DNA of 64,000 nucleotides from Dastarcus helophoroides (Eukaryota > Arthropoda > Insecta > Coleoptera > Bothrideridae): contig CM053329.1 of assembly GCA_028583605.1 (NCBI GenBank), positions 13,495,001-13,559,000 of the forward strand, written 5' to 3'. Under the pieces are notes generated by a model that ran no database searches, was not told the origin of the DNA, and saw only the letters and a program-made list of their open reading frames with translations. Position numbers and translations under genes: made by a program. This document shows positions 44,300 through 56,029 of the stretch, in pieces (the stretch's first letter is position 1; each line of letters begins with the position of its first letter).

Positions 44300-47200
44300 A
44301 AGGCATATCAAATATTACACGACATTCTATTTCTCAAAATTTTCCCACCAATAAAATATACAAAAATTTGAAAAATTTATATTTTTGCTTGGTCGTCCCT
44401 TTCTAAAACACAGTTTTCCCATAGAAAACTTGATGTAGATTTTTTTTTGTTACAGAAACATTGGATATGATTTTTTTACGTTTTGTCTTCTAGAAACTCT
44501 TACCAACGAATTTCGGAAACTCGTTTTATTCTGAATATCCACCATTATAATTTAACTGCTTGTTTAGACCTGTTGGAAAAAATTGAATACGGACCTGTAC
44601 AACGTTTTTAATATCTACTTGTAATAAGTAATTCAGAAATTGAACAAATACGACAAAAATATGCTTCCACTTTTGCTGAAAATTTTCCACCTTTTTCAGG
44701 ATTTTTAATTTTCAAAAAATTTGTAGTTTTGAAAAGTTGACTGTTCTTCGTTTTTCGAAATTTTGACTTTTATTAAAGAACTCAACCCTTTTTTGAAGAT
44801 TTAGAGTTTGTTTTAAAAAAATCGGTGTTTTTTGTAAATTAGGACTCTCCTCCATTTGTAATTTTAAAAAGTTTGACTGTTTCTCAAAATTTCAACTCGG
44901 AAGAAATTAAATTTTTTTAAAAATTTCAAATTTATTCTAGAAAATCAATTTTTTTTTGTTAAATTACGATTCTTCAAGATTTGTAATTTTGAAAAGTTTG
45001 ACTGTTTCTCTAAATTTTGACTTTTATTGAAGAACTCAACCTTTTTTTGAAAATTTCGACTTTGTTTTAAAAAATTGGTTCTTTTTTTTGTAAATTCCGA
45101 CTCTTCAACATTTGCAATTTTGAAAAGTTTGACAGTTTCTCAAAATCTCGACTCGGAAGAATTCGAACTTCTTTGAAATTTCGACTTTATTTTAAAAAAT
45201 CAATATTTTTTGTTTAATTACGATTCTTCAAGATCTGAAACTTTGAAAAGTGCGACTATTTTTCGAAATTTTGACTTTTATTGAGGAACTCAACCTTTTT
45301 TAAAAATTTCGTCTTGGTTTTAAAAATTTGGTTTGTTTTTTTGTAAATCCCGACTCTTCAACATTTTCAATTTTGAAAAGTTTGAATGCTTCTTAAAATT
45401 TCGACTCGGAAGATTCAAACTTTTTTGAAAATTTCGACTTTATTTTAAAAAATCGATTTTGTTTCTTAAATTACGATTATTCAAGATTTGCAATTTTGAA
45501 AAAATCCACTGTTTCCCGAAATTTTGACTTTTATTGAGGAACTCAATCTTTTTCAGGATTTTTAATTTTTAAAAAATTTGCAGTTTTGAAAAGTTCGCCT
45601 GTTTTTTGAAATTTTGACTTTTATTGAGGAACTCAACCTTTTTTGAAAATTTCGACTTTGTTTTAAGAAATTGGTTCGTATTTTTGTAAATTCCGTCTCT
45701 TGAACATTTGCAATTTTGAAGTTTGACTGTTTCTTAAAATTTCGACTCGGAAGATTCAAACTTTTTTGAAAATTTCGACTTTATTTTAAAAAATCGATTT
45801 TGTTTCTTAAATTACGATTATTCAAGATTTGCAATTTTGAAAAAATCCACTGTTTCTCGAAATTTTGACTTTTATTGAGGAACTCAATCTTTTTTAGGAT
45901 TTTTAATTTTTAAAAAATTTGCAGTTTTGAAAAGTTCTCCTGTTTTTTAAAATTTCCACTTTTATTGAGAAACTCAACCTTTTTTGAAAATTTCGTCTTT
46001 GTTTTAAGAAATTGGTTCGTATTTTTGTAAATTCCGATTCTTCAACATTTGCAATTTTGAAAAGTTTCACTGTTTCTCAAAATTTCGACTCGGAAGATTC
46101 AAACTTTTTTGAAAATTTTGATTTTATTTTAAAAAATCGATACTTTTTGTTAAACTACGATTCTTCAAGATTTACAATTTTGAAAAGTTCGACTGTTTCT
46201 CGAAGTTTTGACTTTTATTGAGGAACTCAATCTTTTTCAGGATTTTTAATTTTTAAAAAATTTGCAATTTTGAAAAGTTCCCCTGTTTTTTGAAATTTTG
46301 ACTTTTATTGAGGAACTCAACATTTTTTGAAAATCTCGACTTTGTTTTAAGAAATTGATTCGTTTTTTTGTAAATTCCGACTCTTCAACATTTGCAATTT
46401 TGAAAAGTTTAACTGTTTCTCAAAATATCGACTCGGAAGAATTCAAACTTTTTTAAAAATTTAGACTTTATTTTAAAAATTCCATTTTGTTTCTTAAATT
46501 ACGATTATTCAAGATTTGCAATTTTGAAAAGTTCGACTGTTTCTCGAAATTTTGAATTTTATTGAGGCACTCAATCTTTTTCAGGATTTTTAATTTTTAA
46601 AAAATTTGCAGTTTTGAAAAGTTCGCCTGTTTTTTGAAATTTCCACTGTTATTGAGCAACTCAACCTTTTTTAAAAATTTCGACTTTGTTTTAAAAAAGT
46701 GGTTCGTATTTTTGTAAATTCCCATTCTTCAACATTTGCAATTTTGAAAAGTTTGACTTTCTCAAAATTTCGACTCGGAAGATTCAAACTTTTTTGAAAA
46801 TTTAAACTTTATTTTAAAAAATTGATACTTTTTGTTAAACTACGATTCTTCAAGATTTACAATTTTGAAGAATTCGACTGTTTCTCTCGAAATTTTAATT
46901 TTTATTAAAGAACTCAACCTTTTTTGAAAATTTCGTCTTGGTTTTAAAAAATTGGTTTGTATTTTTTGTAAATTCCGACTCTTCAACATTTGCAATTTTG
47001 AAAGGTTTCACTGTTTCTCAAAATTTTGACTCGGAAGATTCAAACTTGTTTGAAAATTTCGACTTTATTTTAAAAAAGCGATTTTTTGGTAAATTACGAT
47101 TCTTCAAGATTTGAAATTTTGAAAAGTTTGACTGTTTTTCGAAATTTTGACTTTTATTAAAGAACTCAACCTTTTTTTGAAAATTTCGACTTTGTTTTAA

Positions 47201-48650
47201 AAAATTGGTTTGTTTTTTTGTAAATTCCCACTCTTCAACATTTGCAATTTTGAAAAGTTTGAATGTTTCTCTAAATTTCGACTCGAAAGATTCAAACTTT
47301 TTTGAAAATTTCGAGTTTATTTAAAAAAATCGATTTTGTTTGTTAAATTACGATTATTCAAGATTTGAAATTTTGAAAAGTTCGATTGTTTCTCGAAATT
47401 TTGACTTTTATTGAGGAACTCAACCTTTTTTTTTGAACATTTCGACTTTGTTTTAAAAAATTGTTATTTTTTGTAAATTCCGACTCTTCAGCGTTTGCAA
47501 TTTTGAAAAGTTTAACTGTTTCTCAAAATTTCGACTCGGAAGATTCAAACTTAATTGAAAATTTCGACTTTATTTTAAAAAATCGATTTTGTTTGTTAAA
47601 TTACGATTATTCAACATTTGCAATTTTGAAAAGTTCGACTGTTTTTCGAGATTTTGATTTTTATTGAAGAACTCAACCCTTTTTTGAAAATTTCGACTTT
47701 GGTTTAAAAAATTGGCTTATTTTTTTGTAAATTCCGACTCCTAAACATTTTCAATTTTGAAAAGTTTGACTGTTTCTCAAAATTTCGGCTCGAAAGATTC
47801 AAACTTTTTTTGAAAATTTCGACTTTATTTTAAAAAAGCGATTTTTGATAAAATTACGATTCTTCAAGATTTGAAATTTTGAAAAGTTCGACTGCTTCTC
47901 GAAATTTTGGCTTTTATTAAAGGACTCATCCTGTTTTTTTTTAAAAATTTTGACTTTGTTTTAAAAAATTGGTTTGTTTTTTTGTAAATTCCGACTCTTC
48001 AACATATGCAATTTTGGAAAGTTTGACTCTTTCTCCAAATTTAGATTAAGAAAAACTGAAGTTTTTGAAAATTTCGACTTTATTTTAAAAAATCGATGTT
48101 TTTTTTTAAATTACGACTTTTCAAGATTTGAAATTTTGAAAAGTTCGACTGTTTCTCGAAATTTTGACTTTTATTAAAGAACTCAACTTTTTTTTGGAAA
48201 TTTCGACTTTGTTTTAAAAAATTGTTTTTTTTTTATGTAAATTTCGACTCTTCAACAATTCCAATTTTGAAAAGTTTGTTTGTTTCGATTCAGAAGAACT
48301 TAAATTTTTGAAAATTTCGACTTTAGTTTAAAAAATCGATTTTGTTTGTTAAATTACGATTATTCAAGATTTGCAATTTTAAAAAGTCCGGCTGTTTGAC
48401 TTTTATTTACGAACTCAACCTTTTTTGAAAGTTTCGACTTTGGTTTGAAAAAATAATTTTATTTAAAAAAAATACGTCTCTTTAAAATTTTAACTTTGTC
48501 TTAAAAAGGTCGATTTTTTGTTCATTTTCAAAATATAATTTGTTTTTTTAAAAATTGTCTCTTTTGCATGTAATTTGCAAGTTTTCTAAAATTCCGTTCT
48601 TCTCGTTAGTATTTTTTTCAACATTTTGATTTTTTTACTATAAAAATTTC
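44300..48650. repeat. TTTCGA-type array with ~342-bp and ~254-bp unit classes
   Basis: The landmark TCGACTCGGAAGATTC lies near 45401, 45742, 46085, 46438, 46770, 47027, 47278, 47531 and 47785. Spacings are 341, 343, 353 and 332 bp, then 257, 251, 253 and 254 bp. The longer class contains an extra TTTTCAGGATTTTTAATTTT plus AAAATTTGCAGTTTTG segment. Shared blocks are GACTTTTATTGAGGAACTCA, AAATTCCGACTCTTCAACAT and TTACGATT(A/C)TTCAAGATTT. Frames such as NSDSSTFAILKS are by-products. Confidence 0.85.
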
Positions 48651-49359
48651 GCCTTTTTTGTGTGAATGATTTTTTTGTGTGAATTCGCACTTTTTGTGTG
48701 AATTCGCTATTTTTTAAAAACTCCGACACACTACAAAACTTTGATGTTTTTGATAGTTTCTAATTCTTTTTCAGAATTTCGACTTTTATTTGAAACTCCA
48801 CTTTTCGTTTTCAATTTTATTAGCATCTCTGATGTTTTCAAAATTTTGAATTTTTCCCAAAATTTTGACTTTTTTTCTTAAAACTGAATTATTTCGAAAT
48901 TTTTTCATTTTTTCCCAATTTCGAATTTCTCCCCGTATTTTGAAAATTTTGACTTTAAAGATTTCAATTTTTCTCGACGAAGATGAGTTTTTTTTAGGAA
49001 ATTTCTACTTTTCCTCGAGTTTTCGACATAATTTCTTTTTTAAAATTCGATTGACTGAAACTATTGACCTTTTGCAAAATTTCGACTTTTTTTTTAAATT
49101 GCTATAGTTCTGTTGGATGAATTCAACTCTTTTGAAAATTCCGTTATTTTTAATAATTTTGACCTGAAAATTTAGACATTTTGAAACGTCGACATTTCAA
49201 AATTACCGCTTTTTTCAATGTTTGCGCCAATTTTTCAAAATTTCGACTTTCACGTTTTAAGTGTTTAACTTTTTCTAGAAGTGTTCACCTTTTTTGAAAG
49301 ATTCGTGTTATTTTTTTGCAAAATTTCGATCTTTCCTCCAAATTTTGACATTTTTTTAA

Positions 49360-49471
49360 AATTGAAACACAGAACTTGTCCCCTGAAACCAAGAAAGATT
49401 AAAAAACACAACAAAGGTTGCTCTAACGCGTTTCGACAGCCAAGCTGTCATCTTCAGAGAGAAACTGAACT
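49360..49471 (-). mobile_element. Small dispersed element, single copy (copy 4)
   Basis: On minus: CTCTCTGAAGATGACAGC, TTGGCTGTCGAAACGCG, TTAGAGCAACCTTTGTTG, TTTTTTAATCTTTCTTGG, TTTCAGGGGACAAGTTCTG, then TTTCAATTTT. This is the cleanest single-orientation copy and gives the reference order of motifs. It is inserted in the TTTCGA array. Confidence 0.75.
49416..49465 (-). ncRNA. Hammerhead-ribozyme-like core (copy 4)
   Basis: On minus: GTTTCTCT, CTGAAGA, T, GACAGC-TTG-GCTGTC, GAAAC, GCGTT, AGAGCAACC. Helix I: CTCT with AGAG, then one mismatch, then GTT with AAC. Stem II is a perfect 6 bp with a TTG loop. It has the best overall fit of the copies. The extra U after CTGAAGA is present here too, so it is a fixed family feature. 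Confidence 0.42.
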
Positions 49472-51499
49472 GAGAAATTTTTTTTTTAAATATCAATTGA
49501 TTGATACTATTGATTCTTTTTAAAATTTTGTATTTCTTTAAAGTTCTTTAACTTAAACTATTTAAAATTCTTACTTCTTTTTGATGAATTCAACTCTTTT
49601 GAAAATTTCGACATTTTTTAAAAATCTAGACTTTACTGAAAGTTTTGACTTAAAAGGTAGAAATTTCAAAATATCCTATTTTTTTTAAGTTTTTGTTTTT
49701 CAGAATTTTTGCTTTTTTTCAAAATTTCGATTTTCATCTTCAAGTGTTTAACTTTTTCTCAAAGTTTTCGCCTTTTTTAAAAGAATCGTGTTTTTTTTAC
49801 AAAATTTCGACTTTTTCTCCAAATTTCGACATTTTTTGAAATATCAATTGATTGATACCAAAATTTTGAATTTCTTTAAAATTCTTAGATTTTTTAAAAT
49901 TCCTACTTCTTTTTGATGAATTCAACTCTTTTGAAAATTTCGATATTTTTTAAAAAATCTGGACTTTCTTGAAAATTTTGACTTTTAAAAGGTCGACATT
50001 TCAAAATTTCCACTTTTCTTTGAAGTTTTGCGTTTTCCAGAATTTGTGCTTTTTCTTCAAAATTTCGACTTTCATCTTCAAGTGTTTAACTTTTTCTCAA
50101 AGTTTTCGCCTTTTTTAAAAGAATCGTGTTTTTTTTTTTAAATTTCGACTTTTTCTCCAAATTTCGACATTTTTTAAAATATCAATTGATTGATACCAAA
50201 ATTTTGAATTTCTTTAAAATTCTTAGATTCTTTAAAATTCCTATTTCTTTTTGATGAATTCAACTTTTTTGAAAATTTCGATATTTTTTAAAAATCTAGA
50301 CTTTCTTGAAAATTTTGACTTTTAAAAGGTCGACATTTCAAAATTTCCACTTTTCTTTGAAGTTTTGCGTTTTCCAGAGTTTGTGCTTTTTTTCTCAAAA
50401 TTTCGACTTTCATCTTTTAAGTGTTTACTGTTTCTCGAAGTTTTCGCCCTTTTTCAAAGATTTGTATTTTTTTTTGCGAAATTTCGACCTTTTCTCCAAA
50501 TTTCGACATTTTTTTTTAAATTCCATTTGATTGATAGTATCGTTCTTTTTAAAATTTTGAATTTTTTAAAAAATTTCTACTTTTTAATGAATTGAACTCT
50601 TGAAAATTTTGATATTTTTTAAAAATCTTGACTTTCCTGAAAATTTTGACTTTTAAGGAAAAGGCAAATTTTTCAAGAAGTCTAATTTACAAAAATTTCC
50701 AGGAAAATTCGGAAAAAGGGTCCAAATTTTTTGAAAAGGTGGAAATCCGAAAAAAGCTTCATCTACTAAAAATAGAATTTATACTATGTATAAGGAAAAC
50801 TTCAAGATAACGTCATACGAAGAGTTCAGATTTTGAAAAAAGGTCGAAGTTTTGAAAAAACTAAATATTTCAAAATAATCGAATTTGCAAAAGTCAAAAA
50901 TTTCAAAAAAGGCGAAATTCTGAAAAATTAATCGAAATTTTGAAAACCAGTAAACATTTTCAGTAAATGCAAAATTTAAAAAATGTATAAAATTTCTCAG
51001 GAAAGTCTAAATTAATACATAAGTCAAAATTTCCAAAAAAAAAATCGAAATTTTGAAAAGAAGTCAAAATTTAGACAGTAAGCCAAAATTTTTAAAGATG
51101 GCGAAATTGTAATAGAGTTGAAATTTTCGAAATATGTCAAAATTTGGAAAATGGGGAAATTTGAAACTTGAAACATTCAAAACTCGAAATTTTTCAAAAA
51201 TATTCAAAAAAGGTCCATATTTGCAATAAAAATCAGAAAGTTGAATTTTTTAAAAAGTCGTTCTTTGTGAAGGTCAAACTTTTGCGAAAATATCACAATC
51301 TCGAAAATTTAAAAATCAAAAATTTAAGTCAATGTTTGACTAGAAGAAATTTTCGGAAAATTCAGTTTGATAAAAAAGACGTGATTTTAGGAGTCAAACT
51401 TTCTTTTCAAAAGTGTAAATTTTCAGTCAGAGGAACTGAAAAAAAATTCAAAAATAAGTTGACATTCTGTCGTACAAAAATTCGGACCGAATTTCTAGT

Positions 51500-51920
51500 A
51501 TTTTTATGTATACAGACAACGTAGCACTCCAGTCAACGTGGATTTGAAACGGAACTGTCCAAGTATCGAAAGGCGTTCTCATTCCCACTCAAAGTTCCAT
51601 TGGTCGTCAGCCGGTGACGTACGCTGCAAGCCACACGTGGTTACATTTCTCATCGCTGGTCGGTTTCAGCAGATGAAACTCGAATAGGTTTCTCCGATCT
51701 CCGAGCATTGTTAGATTTTACAGAGCCGCTGCTCCTTCTCGCAAACAATGGATTATGCGCTGTTGCGAGTGTCGAAAGACATTTTTGTGGAAGTGATGCG
51801 TCGCGGTTTAGCCGTGTCTAACCCCGAACGTTAGCGCCGGGACTTGTGGAATTCGGCCTTACCATCGTCCGGCGAAAGGTAGCGATGTTCCCCTCCGCCG
51901 GCAGGCTTCCATCTGGCGCG
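51500..51920 (+). other. Putative first exon of an unidentified gene (CpG-rich, GTAAGT donor at 51921)
   Basis: This CpG-rich, non-repetitive stretch stands out from the AT-rich arrays around it. It ends ATCTGGCGCG followed by GTAAGTGG, a near-perfect 5' splice site. Two ATGs are present: one at 51748 opens a 28-codon frame that stops at 51834, and one near 51885 opens MFPSAGRLPSGA, which would cross the donor in phase 0. The exon may therefore be mostly 5' UTR with a small upstream ORF. No downstream exon is identifiable in the window. CpG enrichment continues to about 52130, beyond the donor. Confidence 0.45.
51748..51834 (+). CDS. Short ORF of 28 codons in the putative first exon (uORF?)
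   Basis: MDYALLRVSKDIFVEVMRRG-LAVSNPER followed by TAG. The context CAAACAATGG is favourable for initiation in animals. It lies upstream of the donor at 51921 and could be an upstream ORF controlling translation of a downstream frame, or chance. No family is recognised. Confidence 0.25.
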   Translation: MDYALLRVSKDIFVEVMRRGLAVSNPER

Positions 51921-52129
51921 GTAAGTGGTTGTTTAGGTTTCAGCCCTCCCCACCACTTTAGTCCCGTTTAGCCGCATTAGATCCAATCCCCCACCACTCG
52001 GCGGTATGCTACCGTAAACTTCTGGACGCCGCGACGAGCCGCTATCTTGTTCGTCCTCTGCGCCCCTGTTTGTGCTTTCTTTCGAGAATTAATAAATAAG
52101 CGTCGCTGGCGCGCGCGATGCGCTGCTCG

Positions 52130-52376
52130 CCTTTGACGCTAATTTGCTGACCTAAATACCTAAATGACTTCCTTACATTTGATATGTCTTTTAATTTGAA
52201 GTGGGAGAAAATGTCACATTATTAATGTGTTCCACGATTTCTTAATGACGTTTCGCTATAATTTAAGGGCGTTCATGGTGGCACCTTAATGTAGGCTAAT
52301 TAAGTGACGTAATAAAAAACGTCCCTTAAACTCGAGCAGTGAACGTATTAGAAACTAACAGGTTCTCACCACTCTG
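52130..52376. other. Ordinary DNA, no recognised gene
   Basis: AT-rich sequence between the CpG-rich region and the solo LTR; probably the start of the intron if the donor at 51921 is used. Confidence 0.4.
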
Positions 52377-52492
52377 AGTGAACTGTATATATGAGAAAAT
52401 AACCTAATCGACCTTAAAAGGTTTTGGAATCTTTACCACTTTAAATGATACTTTTATATGGGAAAGATTTTCATAGTGTAGCGAAATGTAAA

Positions 52493-52631
52493 TTCTAGAA
52501 TTTAGTATGTAAGAAAATTTTCTAGAAAGATCTGATAAGGAGAAAGCGGCCGCACTAACGAAGCAAACGGCAGATAAGCGTTTCAAAAATTTCGGCAAAC
52601 GATATGCTTTATCTGCGGGATTTTTCTAGAA
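52493..52631 (+). promoter_or_regulatory. Three heat-shock-element-like TTCTAGAA palindromes in the LTR
   Basis: TTCTAGAA occurs at 52493-52500, 52520-52527 and 52624-52631. Each is a TTCNNGAA pair, the half-unit arrangement bound by heat-shock factor, and each has an imperfect third neighbour (2 of 3 bases) in 5-bp register. The third lies 16 bp upstream of the TATA box. Position within U3 suggests stress-responsive LTR transcription; binding is not shown. Confidence 0.45.
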
Positions 52632-52646
52632 CCTGGGAGCCAAAAC

Positions 52647-52694
52647 TATATAAGGCGGTCGCCTTTCCCTCGAGTTAGTTAGAGTCAGTCAGTG
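52647..52694 (+). promoter_or_regulatory. LTR core promoter: TATA box and initiator
   Basis: TATATAAG at 52647-52654, followed by GTTAGTTAGAG and two overlapping TCAGT initiator-like motifs (52685 and 52689). The arthropod initiator consensus TCA(G/T)T(T/C) fits. Spacing from TATA to the first initiator A is 40 bp, slightly longer than usual; a start near 52678 is also possible. Confidence 0.5.
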
Positions 52695-52967
52695 TAATTA
52701 GTGAGTTAGTAGTTGGAAATAAATAAGTGAGTTCATTATTCAGTTGTAGTGTTTCGAGTTTAGTTTGGTAATAAAGTGGGTATTATTCAATTCACGTGTT
52801 AATAATCAATTCGAACCGATAAGCCCACAACAGTAGGAATAAAGCAAGTTGAATTTTGACACTCTGTGAGTTCGTTTCAATATGTTCCTATCCTTAGAAC
52901 TTTTTTGATTTTTTCTGCAAAGTTTCCATTTTTCGTAAATATTTTATAAAAAAAAAATTTCTCGTCA

Positions 52968-53125
52968 ATCTTGTTCCCTGGAATCCTATGAATCTTCAGA
53001 GAGGTTCTTCAGAGATGATAGCTTGGCTATCGAAACCCTTTGTTGTGTTTTTTAATCTTTCTTGGTTTCAGGGGATAATATTTGCATTTCAATTTTTGAA
53101 AATAACCAAAGACCTGCCGTTCCAT
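52968..53125. mobile_element. Small dispersed element, inverted pair (copy 5)
   Basis: A short antisense remnant (TTGTTCCCTGGAATCC, AATCTTCAGAGAG) precedes the sense half TTCAGAGATGATAGCTTGGC, TATCGAAACCCTTTGTTG, TTTCAGGGGATAATATTTGC, TTTGAAAATAACCAAAGACC. It is near-identical to copy 7 at 59943 because both lie in the segmental duplication. Confidence 0.7.
53010..53040 (+). ncRNA. Degenerate hammerhead-like core with compensated stem II (copy 5)
   Basis: The stem reads GATAGC-TTG-GCTATC (53017-53031) followed by GAAAC. Compared with GACAGC-TTG-GCTGTC in copies 3 and 4, a C-G pair is replaced by a U-A pair: both sides changed. The CTGAAGA box has become CAGAGA, and the helix III/I segment GCGTTAGAGCAAC is deleted, so this copy should not cleave. 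Confidence 0.35.
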
Positions 53126-54236
53126 AAAAAAACATTCTTTATAAAAATTTTAACTACAAATTTCGAAAAAAAGTCAAAAGGTAGAAAAAAAGTTTAAATT
53201 TCAAGTTAATACGTTGAATAAATGGTCTAAATCCTCGGTCTTCTGATTTTGGTTGGGATAGCTGGATCGTGCTCGCTGGGATGCATTTCCGCTGTCAGCA
53301 TGGCCCTAGAGTTTACCTATCTGAAGAAATCTCTTGCCTTAGGAAAATCGGCTTCTATATAGAGTTGCTCATTCCTAGCAAACCGTGGAGCATCCATGGC
53401 CTTAGAAACACGTCCTGGACCATCTGGAGTTTCTTCATCTGCTTATCGGAAGCCTCTGGCCAAGCTACAGATGCGTAGGTCATCGATGATCTTATGATTG
53501 ATTTGTTTAGCAACAGTTTAAGCCCAATGGGCTATTTCTACCAATGATTGATAGCAGCGCGCCTTTAGCATTTTAACTTTGGATGCTGCATAATCAATGT
53601 GAGCCTAAAACCTTTCTTGTCTTTACTTTTATCGAGAATTACACCTGGACACTTTGTCTGAAGTATCCAGTTGAGGTTTTGCCCATGGACTTAAACATGA
53701 CCACGTAGATGGAGTCTTCTTCTGGTGAAAAAGACTGCTTGGGTTTTGTCTATGTTGACTTGGATTCTCCATTGACTAAAGTACTCTAGAAGTTTATCTG
53801 TAGCCCTCTGTAAGCGTCTGATGACGAATTCTGGATCAGAGAATAAGTTATTAAAGCTGTGTCGTCCGCATAGGTGCTAGTAGCATCTGGTCGGTTTTTA
53901 GGATGTCTATTGTGAACAAAGAGTTAGGAGCGGTCACAGGGTACAACCTTGAAGTACGCCGTACTGCACTCTTTACTGGTTAGATAGTTTTGTCTGCGTT
54001 GACTTGGATTCTCCATTGACTAAAGTATTCTAGAAGTCTGCCTGTAGCCATTAATAGACGTCTGGAGACGAATTCTGGATCAGAGAATAAGCAATTAAAG
54101 CTATGTGGTCTGCATAAGTTGCTAGTAGCATTTGGTTGGTTTTTGGGATGTCTGCTGTGAACAAAGAGTATAGGAGCGGTCCCAGGGTAGAACCATGAGG
54201 TACGCCGGACCGCAGCCTGTATTGGTTAGATAGTTC

Positions 54237-54812
54237 CTATTCCACCTTCACTCTAAATGAGCGTTGGTCCAGGAACGAGCTAACCATTTGAACCATCGTT
54301 AGAGGTATTCTGAATTGATGCATCTTGTAGATTAAATCTTGGTGCCAAACTGTGTCAAATATCTTGGAGACATCGATGAAAATAGCTCCTACTGCTTGAT
54401 TCCAGTTTATGTAGTGAGTGATCTTTTCAACTACCCGCAGCAACTGATCCGAAGTAGAGTGCATTGGTTGGAACCCAAATTGGTCCTTAGGAATAATGTC
54501 GCGATCGTTGGTGATGTTTTGCAGACGCTTCTTTAAAATCCTTTTCGCCAACCTCCTTATGTTGGCTAAGAGGCTTATTGACCTGTAATTTTGGGGAAAA
54601 TTCCTCGCCTTACCTGACTTAGGAATGAAGGTAACGTTTGCAGACTTCCACCTTGTGATAAAATACCAGTTTTTAAACATTAAATTTACTGTGGCTCCAA
54701 AATAAGTAACTGCCTGCTCTGGAAGATTCTTCAGAGCTTGATTCGAAGTTCTGCCTGGGCTTGAGGTTCTCTTGACGTTTAGTTTCTGCAGATAGCTTTG
54801 CATTTCCACCAT
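54237..54812 (-). pseudogene. LINE reverse transcriptase, fingers/palm segment
   Basis: A 191-codon open segment of the element above. Visible RT motifs: SPG at residues 18-20, NVTFIPKSGK at 59-68, YRSISLL at 76-82, FGFQPMHSTSDQLL at 112-125, and motif A FIDVSKIFDTVWH at 145-157, retaining the first catalytic Asp. The frame stops at 54237, just before QYRLRSGVPHGSTLGP in another frame. Motif C, normally YADD, reads YADH at about 54110, so the second metal-binding Asp is lost. It also has a substitution in the usual P(N)YRPISLL. It cannot encode an active enzyme. Confidence 0.9.
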
Positions 54813-55499
54813 GTTAGTTGGTCGGATGACGTCTTCTACGTCTAGCTCTTCCTCTTGAATGAAGATCTTGGACCTCTCGTTCCCCTTCCTCTACGAAGTC
54901 CAGGTCCACTTCTGCAAGCGTGGCCTCACAGTATCTTTCAAAAGTCTCAGCGATGACCTGATCCTGACACGAGTAAACCATTTTTTGACGTCCGCGTATC
55001 AGGGGGATGGGTTTCCTATCTCCTCTTAGAGCTTTGACTGTACGCCAGAGGTCTCAGGAGTTTTTGAAGTTACAACTTCTTAGGTGTTTCTCAAACTTAA
55101 TAATCTTGTGCACTTTGAGTTCATACCTGTGCTCGTGGATGAGTCTGTTGACTTCCGCCTTATCTGCTAGCAGATTGGCCTTTTTGCCTTCTTCCTGGCA
55201 CGATTTATTCTTCAAATCAACTCCACCAAGTGATTTGGCTACCTTCTTTACGCTGGAAAGTTTTGGTCGGTGCCAGATTAGAATCTGTTATGGTGTTTTC
55301 GAGTTTTCCGCTGCTGAGTTAATGTCATCGTTTGTGTTGATCTCTCCAGGTTCTTCCCAGTTTGCTTCTAGATACTCGTTGAGCATTGTCCAGTTTGTTT
55401 TCTTGGAGGTCTCAAGAGGCTTGGGTCCTTCATCATCTCCGATGGTATTAACAGTGGGTTGTGGTCCGAGCTGAGCTCACTGACACATGTCAGCTGAAC

Positions 55500-55830
55500 A
55501 GTGTTTTGAAGATCCTTCATTAGTGCCACCAGGATGTCTGGTAATCCTGTGGTGCCGTGATGATAATGACTTCTTCTGGAGGTTCTTCTGGAGCCATTAC
55601 ATCCATTCCTTTCAGCGTTTCAGTTTCATTAGTGCCAGGTCCAGGATGTCTGGCAATCCTGTGGTGTAGTGATGATGATGAGTAGGTTCTTCTGGAGCCA
55701 TTGCAGCCATTCCTTTCAGTGTTTTGAACATCCTTCATTAGTGCCAGGTCCAGGGTGTCTGGCAATTCTGTGGTGTAGTGATGATGGGTAGGTTCCTGGA
55801 GCCACTACATCGATTCCGTTCTGTGATGTG
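55500..55830 (-). repeat. Three tandem copies of an endonuclease segment (~113 bp) in LINE copy 1
   Basis: On minus the phrase MAPEEP followed by HHRIARHPG / LPDTLDLALMK occurs three times, each about 110-120 bp, with landmarks AGTGCCAGGTCCAGGATGTC and TTCTTCTGGAGCCATT on plus near 55515, 55630 and 55740. In a normal jockey-like element this segment occurs once (end of the endonuclease). The copies have drifted apart by small changes. Confidence 0.75.
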
Positions 55831-56029
55831 AACCCTTGAAGTGACCTGCCATTTTGGTGTGTTTCTTTGGCTGCCCAACTCGACGTTTTTGGCATTAAGG
55901 TCTCCGGCTACAACGACATTGTTTTTGCTTATTTCGAAGATGCTGCCAAATCTGTCTCCGTGAAAGGATTTGGAATAACAGGACAGCAGCGTCAGAGGTT
56001 CCTACTGTTACTTCCTTTCCTTCAAGCTT

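Larger units (their letters stand above)
48650..51480. repeat. TTTCGA-type array, ~338-bp unit and an orientation flip
   Basis: A second unit type recurs near 49500, 49840 and 50178 (AAATATCAATTGATTGATAC) with GATGAATTCAACTCTTTTGA and AAGGTCGACATTTCAAAA blocks, about 338 bp apart. From about 50640 the strand bias flips from T-rich to A-rich (GTCAAAATTT, GAAATTTTGAAA). Copy 4 of the small dispersed element interrupts it at 49360-49471. No gene is visible; the frame 51168-51524 is a composition by-product. Confidence 0.75.
52377..52862 (+). mobile_element. Solo LTR of a retrotransposon (~485 bp)
   Basis: The segment begins AGTGAACTGTATATATGAG and ends AATTTTGACAC or a few bases earlier. CACTCTG flanks it on both sides (52370-52376 and 52860-52866), so a 4-7-bp target duplication is present, most simply TCTG. 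Inside are TATATAAG at 52647, initiator-like TCAGTC/TCAGTG at 52685-52694, and AATAAA signals near 52718, 52768 and 52838, in the order U3-R-U5. AGTGA termini are seen in LTRs of Gypsy/17.6-like elements. No primer-binding site or coding region follows, consistent with an LTR-LTR recombination product. The family assignment is an inference. Confidence 0.7.

Noticed and set aside
55007..55474. 155-codon plus-strand open frame
   Set aside because: It is the antisense of the jockey-like LINE linker/endonuclease region on the minus strand.
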